This document shows positions 54,281-64,000 of a DNA stretch of 64,000 bases, in pieces. The translations under genes were made by a program, and so were the position numbers. Positions within the stretch are counted from its first letter, which is position 1. Every line of letters starts with the position of its first letter. This stretch comes from Phymatolithon calcareum (taxonomy: Eukaryota; Rhodophyta; Florideophyceae; Hapalidiales). Below the pieces are notes generated by a model. That model saw only the letters and a list, made by a program, of their open reading frames with translations, had not been told where the DNA came from and did no database searches. The DNA is taken from positions 1,426,001 through 1,490,000 of the forward strand of contig OZ345366.1 in the NCBI GenBank assembly GCA_977006965.1, given 5' to 3'.

Positions 54281-54607
54281 CAAAGCATTGGAATTATTTA
54301 TTTATTTTTATTCTTTTCTCGAAAAGTGTCGAGAATAAATAATTTATTGTTGAACGCAGAAGCAATAAATTATTGTATTCAAGTTCAGCGAGGTATAAAT
54401 AACTGGTTATTCCCCGAATTATTGGATCCTTCTTGCTACTTTCTGTCGCGATAGAATAACCGGATCGAAAAAATGAGGAGTCCGATACAATAATTGTCGC
54501 AACCACGACGATCTCAATAAATACAATAAATATGCGAGACTCAGGAATAAATTATTGGAACAATAATTTAAATAATTACAATAGCAATTATTTTTTCCAA
54601 TGCTTTG
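54281..54607. mobile_element. hAT-like MITE, AT-rich, 8-bp target-site duplication
   Basis: The ends CAAAGCATTGGAA (54281-54293) and TTCCAATGCTTTG (54595-54607) are exact 13-bp inverted repeats. They are flanked by perfect GACTACAT copies (54273-54280 and 54608-54615). The 327-bp interior is very AT-rich with many aataa/ttatt motifs and no coding frame. The 8-bp duplication and CA...TG ends point to the hAT superfamily. Confidence 0.88.
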
Positions 54608-55869
54608 GACTACATCTCTCAGGTATGCACGTTCGATATCCGTAACAGCGCGGGAAATATGAGCAATACACGGGAAAGACTTCAGTTTCGCGAAAATGTC
54701 TTCTACAGCTGACGTTTCATCTCAAGACATACGATCGTAGGGTGGTACGCCAGCTTAGAGCTTAGAACCTGACAATAATTTCATGCTGAAGTGATCGCAT
54801 GTTTGCTAGTAGACGCCAAGGAGTCCAGCTGCTTGCTGTCGTCAAATGCATATTCCTAAACCAGAGTCCCCCATTTCTGCAGGACGTTTTGCGGCACCAA
54901 GGAGCGCACTGAAATTAACAAGATCGCTGCATTGCTCACGGCCATGGTTGAACCTGATTGGCCGACCACCAAGGAAAGCGCTTTTTGTACTAAGAACAAT
55001 GGCTTCGGCCAGTGCCAATCGTTCCATCGCGGTCAATTGCCGGGCGAGTGTGCTCGCGTTCAATTAAAATGTTCTTGTAGTGTACGTAAGGTACGTGTTT
55101 GCGCGTGGATGGAAAGAGAAGAATGGCACCCCCTCACACGAAGACGATTGTGTGCGGGTCCTTCTGAATGAGAAAAGGAGGATACCTTTCGGAGGAAATA
55201 TTTGTTCGGTCCCATTAACTGTCTGTCTTTTTTCTCATTTCTCCACTTTGGTGAGCGAGTCCTTTATCAGCACCGCCTGGGTGCCGACAATGTTGTAAGC
55301 AAGTATAGGGAACTCCTTTTTTTCAATTGAAGTTTATTTTCAAGCCTAATAGTCTTACGAATATATGGGCAGGGCTTCCTCCAGTGTGTAGACCGTTGAA
55401 CCTACCGCCTGCCATAGGCGATGGGGAAATTTTGGAACCTAGATCGTCCTACCTTATAGGGAACTCCTGTGCTGTACGGTATCGTGATAAAGTATTTTTT
55501 CCTTAGTTGCTGCTTTCCTTCGGACAACTTTCATGGATTTAATACCAAATACTGTTAGCTTGTCCGGGATCGTTGAGACGTGAACTCAGCTGTTTGTGTC
55601 TGAGTTTCAGTATATGGAATGAATGCTTATTCCACTATGGGGCTAGCAAGCAGTGCTTTTATTCTTACCTCTACTTAGAATACGGCAAGGCGTTAACCCT
55701 GCCAGCTAATTGTAAGCAAACTTCTTGTCTGCCTGCCTCTCGTCAAAGATGATTCCACCTGAAGCAACTGCGGTGGTTCCACGATTCGTGAGTCCTCGTG
55801 AACGGCCAGAATGTTGGACTCTTTTTCTTTACAGCTCACTCCTTCTGTGCCATACTAATGACCTGTAAT

Positions 55870-56034
55870 TGGCTCGGACCCCTCGTGCAATGCGGAAACC
55901 CGACTGCCGAAACACCCCCGTGGCGCAAAATTAGGAGAAAAAACTGCGGGCACACGCGAGATTCGAACCCAGAACCTTTCACTTGGCCGCATATGCGCAC
56001 CCCAGAGGCAGTTTAACCACTATACCACAGGTCA
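55870..56034 (-). mobile_element. tRNA-derived SINE with a different body
   Basis: On the minus strand the head reads CCTGTGGTATAGTGGTTAAA, then CTGCCTCTGGGGTGCGCATA, with B box GGGTTCGAATC about 60 bp from the A box. This head is clearly related to the SINE heads at 10.8 and 58.6 kb (ACTGCCTC, GTGCGCATA), but the downstream body differs. The stem ends do not pair as in a tRNA. The 3' limit is uncertain. Confidence 0.6.
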
Positions 56035-56090
56035 AAGTTGCAGTATAGGGCTTCTTCGTTCTGCATGCACTCTATGAGGGTCCTGTTGAG

Positions 56091-56366
56091 CAGGGCTTGC
56101 CGCAAGAATACATTTATTGATTCATGAGGAGAGTGCAATAGCAATAACAGTGACGGCGACTTCTTTGCAATAAGAATTGCAATAGAAGATGTCCGGCAAT
56201 ATGATGGCAATATCGAAATTCTGCTTAACATGCAGGATATGCGTCTGCGAATACTAGCCAATCTCTTCGCAATTCGTATTGCAATGCGGTCAGAGTCTTG
56301 CAATAGCGCTCCAATAGAAATCTACTGCAATATGTTGGCAATGCAATATATTGGATGCCAGCCCTC
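56091..56366. mobile_element. hAT-like MITE interrupting a LINE fragment
   Basis: The ends are CAGGGCTTGCCGCAA (left) and, inverted, GAGGGCTGGCATCCAA (right). They are flanked by CTGTTGAG (56083-56090) and CTGCTGAG (56367-56374), an 8-bp duplication with one difference. The interior repeats GCAATA/TATTGC many times. The sequences on both sides join into the LINE C-terminal fragment seen at 34718, so the insertion is younger than that fragment. Confidence 0.78.
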
Positions 56367-56424
56367 CTGCTGAGTAGCAAAAGCTCCTCGAGAGCTTTTT
56401 CTGTGCCCCGTCTGTTTTCTCTTT

Positions 56425-57025
56425 CAAGTTCCTAATGAGGAGAAGGCACCAGGCTGAAATGTTCGCCTTAAGTTCCTGGAGCTTTCAGAAGAATACCAGG
56501 GAAGAGAAGATGATCTGGAAGACGTATCAAAGGACATTGGGTATCTCGGGGAAGAGGAACACCTTAAAGAAGCTCTGAAACAAGCGGAAGAAGGTATGGT
56601 GTTAAAAAAGCGACGCCTACAAGCAACAGTCAAAGTCTGGTCGTCGGAAGAAGAGGGCCGGACAGTTAAAATCCCGATCGGCGTATAGAACGACCTACCA
56701 GGAGTGTTATATATAAGGGACAGAACTGCGCGGTTGAGATGCCTGAGAGTCATTTTCAACAGAGTTCCTTTGTGGAGAAAATCTATTCTGGCGAAGTACT
56801 TTGGGACTGGTGCTGTGGTTGAGCTTAGTAACAACGTACACTACGGTCTCTGAAGATGAACCAAGAAACGGAATATGAATGCAAAAGACTTACTCGGGCC
56901 CTCACAGGGAGAGAAATTCGGATTAAGGAGATATTAGAAGGATAGTAGAGATATGAGTATGGAAAACAGCGAGAAGCTGCCCTGTTATTAAAATTGAGGC
57001 TTTAGGAGCTTTTAAAATAAATCAA
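56425..57025 (+). mobile_element. LINE type A copy, broken
   Basis: A frame starting EEYQGREDDLEDVSKDIGYL, then KQAEEGMVLKKRRLQATVKV and LPGVLYIRDRTARLRCLRVI, parallels the frame at 46419-46844. The copy runs through EYECKRLTRALTGREIRIKE to gagcttttaaaataaatcaa. Stops and frameshifts interrupt it. Confidence 0.55.
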
Positions 57026-57639
57026 CATATAGCCCTTCAAGTTCCTATTAGTCGTCTTATGCTGTCGAGCTCTGTTTCCGAATTTTTCTGCCATGCTTGT
57101 TGTGGAAACTTGTGGAAATCTATCAGCATCGACCCAGGAGCTCCATAACGACTCCTTGAAATCTGTCCACCGACTCTGTCAACACAGTATGGTGAACGAC
57201 TCTTCCAAGAGGAACGAAACGGATTAATCACAACGACTAACACTCAATGTACGATTAGTCCACCTAGGGTTTCGATCTTCAATTCTGAACTTACTTCTAA
57301 TCGCCGGAGAAAGGAAAAATACATATTGCTTACATAGTCTTATCATAGGTTTTCTCGCCTTCAGTTCTTTGTATGATATGAAACATGTGTAAGCAATCCA
57401 AAACTCAAATTTATTTTCCAAAATAACTTCCACGCAGTTGAGATTAAAAACAAATCTTCCCAGTAGTTTCAAGTCACGATACTGCATAACTATGTATAGA
57501 TTTACCAATTTTTTCAATTTTTTTGAAAAAGTGCCATAGCTTTCATTTCTGAAATATGACATTACCCTATCTAGTCCTGAACACTCTCCCATTTACTTGA
57601 TTGCATTTCGCACAGGGCACACTCGCAAGATACAAACTT

Positions 57640-57935
57640 GACGGAGAACACAGACTGCCCTGGAGGAGCTTTTGCTATGCGGCAGGACCCTCACAGAGTG
57701 CATGCATAACGAAGAAGGCCTACACTGCAGCCCACATACGAGCAGTTGAATTCACGACTAGAGAGGAGTTCCGCAAATGAGAGAGGATAATCTGAGATCC
57801 TAAGCCTTTCCATCCGCCCTTCTGGATGTGTGTGTTCGTGAGCTAAACGAAGGTAGGTAGCAACTGATGAAGCCTTGCCCATATCTTCGGAAGTCTGTGG
57901 GACTCTTTTATAAAATTGGATTAAAAAAATCATCC
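57640..57935 (+). mobile_element. LINE-B C-terminal and 3' tail fragment
   Basis: It begins with the coding tail TLTECMHNEEGLH (about 57690) and ends gccttgcccatatcttcgga plus an A-rich tail at about 57930, with the intervening 3' UTR shortened. It matches the ends at 40.2 and 51.2 kb. Confidence 0.65.
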
Positions 57936-58334
57936 GCAGTTCACGATTTGGTGAACTCGCTAAAGAGTTGTTGCTGAAGGTCGTAGCATGTGGTTGATGT
58001 CCCTTTTCCATCACTAATTTCGTGTCTATTTCGACTGTGCACGTGGAGACTTGTTTCGCTAACAATATCGATGAACTCGCAGAAGTAAATCGATGATGAC
58101 GAAAGATGACCGATCCATTGGTGTCCTTAAAAATTAACTAAACTTCTCAATTTGCATCCAATTCTCTACCATTTATTCTGAGGAGCGTCCATTAAATGAA
58201 TGGTACCTGCTATAGAAATCAAGCTGAAACAACACTCGAATTATAAGAGACGGTCTAAGACCCAAAGCCCAGCTTTTTCTTTCTTTTATTGCAGGATATC
58301 TGAGCTATACATAGTGTACGTTACTCAACATCAA

Positions 58335-58565
58335 GGGGGACTCTAAGATGCTCCTGTACTGGATTCATTCTGTCTACTCGCGTAACTGCTTCCCGCGAGT
58401 ACTGCGACACACCACTGCACAGCGACATCCTTGTGCCATTTGCAAAACGTAGTTCAAATTTTGCTTGCGACAGGACTCGAACCGGCGACCTCGACACTCC
58501 TGCCTGTATCACACAGAAATATGCGCACAGGTGCACGGAGGCAGTTGAATCACCATAGCACAGGG
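58335..58565 (-). mobile_element. tRNA-derived SINE copy
   Basis: The minus strand reads CTATGGTGATTCAACTGCCT (A-box region), GTGCGCATA, then GGTCGCCGGTTCGAGTCCTG with a perfect B box. The body ends agcatcttagagtccccc. It is a full-length relative of 10552-10778. Confidence 0.75.
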
Positions 58566-60706
58566 GGTAGCACAGTTCTCTTGTCGAGCCGGTTCAACAA
58601 CTCCAGTCGCATGTACGGTAGAAGATCTTCTTCCTGAGCTGCAGGTGGAATCTTTACGTTGAATCGTGATATTGAATTTCCCAATATCTGTAGCAATGAC
58701 TTTCACTGATTTCAACAAGTCTCACATTTCGTTGCCATGTAATGTTGTGAACGCCGTGCATTCGGAAGCAGATAAGAACAGCCTGGCAATGACAGTGAAC
58801 AATTCTCATGGGTCTTTCGCCCATCTATTCAGTTGGTAATGACGGAATGTGCGTACATGGCGCCAACGGCGGGTGTTTCTGGGAAGGAAAACGGGTCGGG
58901 TTGTAGCGCAAAGACTGGAAACCTTTCTAAGGGCTATCCCTCCTTGGACATTAAAAACTTCAGAGCCTCAAACATTAAACTGCATAAGGATGTTTCCACT
59001 CTGTCAGAGCTATTAAGCTTCTGCGTCCTCTGCTCACAATCTACCATCATTAATGCAACTCACGTGCATATCATGCTCCCCAGAACAGACATGATGCTGC
59101 TCTGGGAACATGAGTAACACCAGATATCGAGTTAATGTCCTGTGGCTCCAACGTGCTGGTCAGATGGCTTCCAATTAATTGCGCAATTGCTTATAGGAGC
59201 CATCTTTTTCTACATTGTTAAAACAACCTGCTGGTTTCATTGCAACGTCGAAACTTCCAATGCCTGGAACGTCGAAAGTATATCTATATCCATGCCTTTC
59301 TGTTGGACAAAAACATCAATGTTGTGAACGACTTGACGTGAGTTGTCGAATCATATGTATTACATTTGAAAATCTCTTGAAGCGCCAATGCCGCTCCGGT
59401 ATCCGGTCTCAAGGATGCCTTTTTCTTTGCTGTTTACTCTCCGTGTGGTCCCACAGTCTACGTTGGCACCCCTCCCAGGGCTGAGTCTCTCTGATTACAG
59501 GGCTTCAGTGGTTCATGTCTAATATATGTTTTCTGAAAGTTTCTCTTCACCAGTCCACGTCAGCTATTCTCAAACTCGCCTAAACTTTGTCGCATTCGTG
59601 GGGCTTACAAATCTGTACACTCCAAATTTCACCCTGAGCTCCTCAACCAAATCAAGCGTGTTATTCGAATAAATCGCATATTTGTGACTAGTCAAACTTT
59701 CCCCCTCAATGTCATCCACCAGATGTATTTTGAGAGCCCTCCTCCACCGAGACATCGAGCCTGCTCTCTAGATATCTCTCAAAGAGCTGCCTACAAACTG
59801 AACAGGTACTTGGACTGGTGCTCCTCGTTCGGAATTCGAGGAACGTGCTGCATGCACGATAATATTTCGCGTTCTTCTCCGGGGATGGCATCGACAAATG
59901 CAGCGTGGAATCATTTCGAAGAGAATTGCCAGAAGTGTGTTGCTCTTAGTCTTTCCAACACAGTGCTACAGTGAGGTCTTACCGACAGAATTGCTTCCAA
60001 GCATTTTTTTCGACACGGTACAGCGACGAAGCTGGAACTGGTGTAATTTGAACCCTAAGATCTGTGGATTTTTCTTTCTGTTGACCAATCGCAGTGCGTG
60101 ACATTTCCCCTTGACACACTTGTCGATTCTTCGTTTGCTTCTCAACAAGAGCAAGCCCAAAATTAAGGCTGGAAAAATGACTAAAAGCGTAGACTCCACC
60201 AAGAGTGCACTATCCAAGCTTGTTTTGTCAGGTTTTTTTTGGTTCGCAACCCATAATCTGGATTGAACTTTAATTCGTACATGAATTTAGGACAGGAACC
60301 CACAAAACCGTGAGTACCGGATCACTTTTTTCAGATATTTTCAGCTCTGAAGAATGATCATGCGCTACAACGAGACCCAAATTATGGTCCTTGAAATACT
60401 GCATTCATTGGACCGACTCAATGCGAGAGATTAGTTGAGCCGTTCGGACCGTTTTAATTTGGCCGTCGGTATATGCACCGAGTGCGTTGCCTCTCGAAGT
60501 GCAGTGCGCCCAACGGCCCTGTAGCGGTACCAAACCTTCACCAACGCGTGTTCACCGCGTCTGGGCTCTGTTGCCCGCGCGCGTTCTGCACCGTCCAATA
60601 CGAACATCCATTCTTGGCGCTATCTCGCTTTGTTAGTGACCTGACTGTTTCGCGTCGCGTTCGGGGTGGCCCAGCTCCGACGCGTTCTTGACAAACTTGG
60701 TTCAAG

Positions 60707-61537
60707 ATGTCCAAAAATGGAGGTCCTGGGATGAACGCCGCTTATTCCTCCGGTGAATCGGCAGAATCGTCGGTCTCTGAGGATACCACTTGGATTTCGT
60801 GGTTCTGTCAACTCAAGGGCAATGAATTTTTCTGTGAGATTGACGAAAGTTTCATCAAGGATGATTTCAATCTCACCGGTCTCTCATCTGGAGTTACATA
60901 CTTCAACTATGCTTTGGATACCATTCTTGACGAAAATATTCCGGAAGGAGAACTGGACGACAGGCAGCAGGAACTTATCGAAGTTTCCGCGGAAACTTTG
61001 TACGGCCTCATTCATGCGCGGTACATCTTGACGGCACGCGGAATGCAAGCCATGTATGCAAAGTTCATCGATGGCGCCTTTGGTCGTTGTCCTCGTGTTT
61101 ATTGTGTCGGTCAACAAGTGCTTCCTGTGGGTGAAAGCGACATGCCGCGTTGTTCAACGGTGAGAATATTCTGCCCCATGTGTTGGGATCTCTACTTCCC
61201 CAGGTCTAGAAATCACTATTCACTCGACGGGGCGTATTGGGGTACCACATTCCCCCATCTGTTTCTCCATTCATATCCCAGCGTTGTGCCGCAGCGCAGT
61301 AAGGAAAAGTATGTGCCGCGTATTTTTGGTTTCAAAATTCACAAGTCGTCGCTTCAAGTTCAGCGTAATCATGGTACTACCAACAGCGTGAGTACGGGTG
61401 AAAATGCAGATAATATCGATAACGGAGGAGCTGCAGTGCGATCGCGTCAGCGGCAGCAGCTCACACAGGGGCAAAACAATAGCAATCATGCACGCGGAAA
61501 TTCGACTGGGGTAGTTTTTCCGCGAGGTCCTACTTGA
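60707..61537 (+). CDS. CK2B: Casein kinase 2 regulatory subunit beta
   Basis: CK2 beta dimerises through a zinc ribbon and anchors two catalytic alpha subunits, steering substrate choice of this Ser/Thr kinase. The 276-aa product has the conserved start [20 protein letters not shown] (residues 31-50), the acidic loop (about 75-91) and [18 protein letters not shown]. The four zinc cysteines are C128 and C133 (CPRVYC) and C156 and C159 (CPMC). [14 protein letters not shown] and [11 protein letters not shown] complete the core. The first 28 residues include a Ser/Glu-rich stretch that could be autophosphorylated, and the C-terminal 60 residues are Asn/Gln/Gly-rich and not conserved. No intron. 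It stands 1.8 kb upstream of the E(z)-like gene on the same strand. Confidence 0.96.
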   Translation: MSKNGGPGMNAAYSSGESAESSVSEDTTWISWFCQLKGNEFFCEIDESFIKDDFNLTGLSSGVTYFNYALDTILDENIPEGELDDRQQELIEVSAETLYGLIHARYILTARGMQAMYAKFIDGAFGRCPRVYCVGQQVLPVGESDMPRCSTVRIFCPMCWDLYFPRSRNHYSLDGAYWGTTFPHLFLHSYPSVVPQRSKEKYVPRIFGFKIHKSSLQVQRNHGTTNSVSTGENADNIDNGGAAVRSRQRQQLTQGQNNSNHARGNSTGVVFPRGPT

Positions 61538-63303
61538 CGAACGAAAAGATCTACAGTACTGGTTGACTGATTGCTTGTGTTTAGCGCCTTGTTTATTTCG
61601 GAGGCTGAAATCGTGGCTCGTTATACTGCATGTATTACTTTTTCTGTACTAGTCGTAAATTGCTTTCAATATTCATCGCTTGATTCGTGCCGGATGAGCT
61701 TCGCATGGTTGGTTTTCATGTTTTTGATCGAGTTGTTGTTTGGGTCGAAGAAGTGGATGCGAATGTTGCGATTCTCTCATGCGCAACGGGACTTCAAGAA
61801 TTGCCTGTCTGCGGCGTACGCCTCAGTCGCCGGAGGGGTTTGGCAAGTCCGAACAAAACTGTACCATCTTTACCGTAACTTTGTTTCAATCAAGCATTCC
61901 GTGCCATCGGTACAGTAGTCCGCTGCGCGTTATTCGAGTTCATTGTTGTAAAGGAATTGTCGCGCACTGCAGAATGCGACGAGGAATAGTACTTTGACGA
62001 TGCAAAAAGCTGTGATGGCGAGGAATTGAATCGGTATACCTCTCGTGTTTTACCGGTACTTGCCTCACATGAAAGAAAAGTTCATGCACGTTTTCCGCAC
62101 CCATGCCGTGGACACTGCAGCCTGTAATGTCAGCGACAGACCAGGAGAAATATTTTGATAGGAAAGCAAAGCGAAGCAACGATTCAATTCATTTCCCTGA
62201 ACGTGGCATCATCGCCAAACTCATAATGGCTCCTCGAGTTCGATGTGGGAGGTTGACAGACTTCGGTGAAGCTCCCACAATCATCTACACAAGAGCAAGT
62301 GGGCAACCAGATATAATCAAATGACGTTTTGAAGATAGAATAAAATTAAATTACTAGACTTTCATTGTGCTCGACCCTTCATATGCGCTATCGTTGTGGT
62401 AGGGGAGACCTTGTTGTACAGCAGGGCGGTGGCTTACGGTAACTGAGGCTTTTAACTCTTGGTAATGGACACGCCACAGTGTGGCCACACCGTTACAGCG
62501 CGATATATCGGCTTGATTTCCGGACATCCAAGCTTACCTCTAACATCCAGCTTTCGACAGACGCCGAGAAGGTTCAACCGGAGACCTTTTGGTAGCAGGA
62601 AAAAATGTCTTGTTTTTTCTTCACAACAACATGTTCCTAACAGGTTCTACGAGATTCCTGTTAAGTTGGAACGGAACGCAGTTCTTCTGTTTGATGCACG
62701 CGTCGATTATTCTCCTGTGCAACTTCTAGAGCTGCAAATTAGTACGTCTGTCATAGTACATTTGGAAGATAGCTCCAGTACCCTCGCATGTAGAACTATT
62801 GAACTATAATGTAATGCTACAATACTTCAGTGGATGAGTGTTCTCCAAACTGGAGGTCGCCGAGATATGGATTCAGGGCCCAGATCGAGCACACCTTAAC
62901 ACACAGTGAAGTTGACGTCGAGTATCCTTAACTTTATTCGTGACGCTGTACACCGGTGCACGCCAGTCGGATGGAACGATGTACCATCGTCCACTGTAGA
63001 CCCAAGAGTGTACTGTACACTCTTGTTTAACATCTCTGATGCTCGGCGAGGGTCGCTACTGTCCTTTGAGCAGCTTACAGTGCCCTGCAAATGAGCCAAC
63101 CAAACTGCGCAGGAGAATGGATCAACTGTTGTTCATGATTGGCTATTTCAAAAATAATTTCGAGCATTTTGCGACTCTTCCTGCGGTATGTAATGTAGTG
63201 CGTAATCCTCCACGAAGTTATCCACTACAATACAGTGCGACACCCACGTCAATGCCATCGCATCTAGACCCGTCCTGAATGAAGGACTCATGTTAGAAGC
63301 ACC
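61538..63303. other. Interval between CK2 beta and the E(z)-like gene
   Basis: This 1.8 kb should hold the CK2 beta 3' UTR and the E(z) promoter. The only clear element is a 23-bp palindrome at 63003-63025, about 280 bp before the E(z) ATG: CAAGAGTGTAC, one spacer base, GTACACTCTTG. Frames at 61571-61918 and 62459-62809 show no recognised domain. Confidence 0.45.
63003..63025. promoter_or_regulatory. 23-bp perfect palindrome upstream of E(z)
   Basis: CAAGAGTGTAC and GTACACTCTTG are exact 11-bp inverted arms around one T. The form suits binding by a dimeric factor, but a chance palindrome or a small hairpin is also possible. Confidence 0.35.
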
Positions 63304-64000
63304 ATGGATGTCACAAGTCTAGACCAGCGTCAAGGTCGGAGCGCAATGCGAATAGAAGTTGAAGAATTTGCAAGGTATGGTCCCTCTTCGCGTCTGCTGT
63401 TCAAGAAGACTGCCGCATTTGTTCTGGTCTTATCCAATTTTGAATCATTGTGTCATTTTTGAACACAGACATTGCTTGACTACACATGTTTCGAAGTGCG
63501 AAGAGTATGCCGTGGAAAGAGTCCGAAGCACGGTTCTAAGCGAGTTGGCGAGGATAGGCAAGCAGGATGAAGAGCGACTACGTTATCTGGAAGACCTGAG
63601 CGGTGTTGTGGCATCTGATTCCCATTCAAGATCAATTGAGGAGCGAACCATTTCGTGTGCCGCCGCTGATTTATCATTTATCGGTTTGAACGATATTGTG
63701 GCAAACTTTACCGCTCGTGCAAGTCAGCCTGACTACGATAAGAACGACGACATCATCATCATGGATTCAGTCGACAATGTACCCAAGTACGACGCATGGG
63801 TGCCGGTGAGAACGAATTTTTGGGTTGGAAAGGACATGGAACTGGAACCGTACATGCCGTATTTTGGCGATGACAATGAGGGTCGTTCGAAAGCATTCGA
63901 TTTATACAAGGATATGGCCCAAGACGCCAAACAGGAAAATCAGCTGAGTGATGGCGAAGTCGATGAAAAAGGCGAACTCACTGAACCGAACAGTGAGGCG
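63304..64000 (+). CDS. EZH: Enhancer-of-zeste-like PRC2 subunit, N-terminal part (cut by window edge)
   Basis: E(z)/EZH is the histone H3 lysine-27 methyltransferase of Polycomb repressive complex 2. I read exon 1 at 63304-63374 (MDVTSLDQRQGRSAMRIEVE...), a 94-bp GT-AG intron (63375-63468, donor GTATGG, acceptor ACACAG), and exon 2 from 63469 to the window end; together they give 201 codons in frame. The N-terminal part is helical and charged. The key match is the block LNDIVANFTARAS followed by YDAWVPVRTNFWVGKDMELE and PYMPYFGDD. It aligns with the animal and plant E(z) pattern W-[ST]-P-x3-NF-x-V-x-DE-x2-L-x3-PYMGDE. An acidic segment follows. The CXC and SET domains would lie beyond 64000. 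Identity is modest but ordered, and neighbouring gene types fit. Confidence 0.68.

Larger units (their letters stand above)
52645..60706. other. 8-kb repeat-rich interval before CK2 beta
   Basis: It holds two hAT-like MITEs, tRNA-derived SINEs and LINE debris, listed separately. A 122-codon frame at 57224-57592 (minus) and a 61-codon frame at 59570-59755 (minus) look somewhat protein-like but have no recognised family. The rest shows nothing I can support. Confidence 0.5.

Noticed and set aside
55948-56034. tRNA gene suggested by A and B box sequences.
   Set aside because: The acceptor stem and anticodon arm do not pair, and related heads recur in SINE copies, so I treat it as a SINE.
57224-57592. 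122-codon minus-strand frame with protein-like hydrophobic pattern.
   Set aside because: It is AT-rich, lies among LINE debris, and matches no family; not enough to call a gene.
61571-61918. 115-codon frame after CK2 beta with hydrophobic segments.
   Set aside because: Overlapping frames are equally open and it probably lies in the CK2 beta 3' UTR.
1-64000. CRISPR arrays, rRNA genes and prokaryotic operons.
   Set aside because: No regularly spaced direct repeats or rRNA-like conserved blocks were seen, and gene structure is eukaryotic.

Overview
The window looks like nuclear DNA of a photosynthetic eukaryote with very few introns, most likely a florideophyte-type red alga. The evidence is a nuclear-style plastid sigma-70 factor with an N-terminal extension, single-exon eukaryotic housekeeping genes (UPF3, NDUFV2, ELG1, HIRA, CK2 beta, IPI1), only two genes with short GT-AG introns, and small gene islands separated by repeat-rich DNA. 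The organism is an inference from gene structure and content; nothing here names the species.

Layout: 1-664, 5' part of a plastid sigma factor (minus). 4686-8745, UPF3, NDUFV2 and a low-complexity hypothetical ORF. 11163-16013, two abutting piggyBac-like elements; the first is a 3.6-kb inverted duplication (giant palindrome). 18097-28664, the densest island: an unknown 210-aa protein, branched-chain E2 (DBT), TAF13, ELG1/ATAD5-like PCNA unloader, proteasome chaperone PAC4 and HIRA. 30162-31475 and 51274-52644, two related BTB proteins sharing a C-terminal domain I do not recognise. 35312-37375, IPI1/TEX10-like ribosome biogenesis factor. 37817-39730, a third piggyBac-like element. 40-51 kb, mostly decayed non-LTR retrotransposons with nested insertions. 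54-59 kb, two hAT-like MITEs, tRNA-derived SINEs and LINE debris. 60707-61537, CK2 beta. 63304-end, the N-terminal part of an Enhancer-of-zeste (PRC2) protein.

Several genes concern chromatin, transcription and replication (HIRA, TAF13, ELG1, E(z), CK2 beta). ELG1 has two strong E2F-type sites upstream of its first ATG, and HIRA has one shorter match, which suggests cell-cycle control. The most unusual feature is the piggyBac-like family. All its outer ends abut a palindromic CTAG rather than the usual TTAA, its subterminal regions carry repeated CCCTCAATTGAGGG palindromes, and one member is a head-to-head inverted dimer that could fold into a long hairpin. Several short retroposons are flanked by perfect 11-15 bp target-site duplications, showing relatively recent retroposition.
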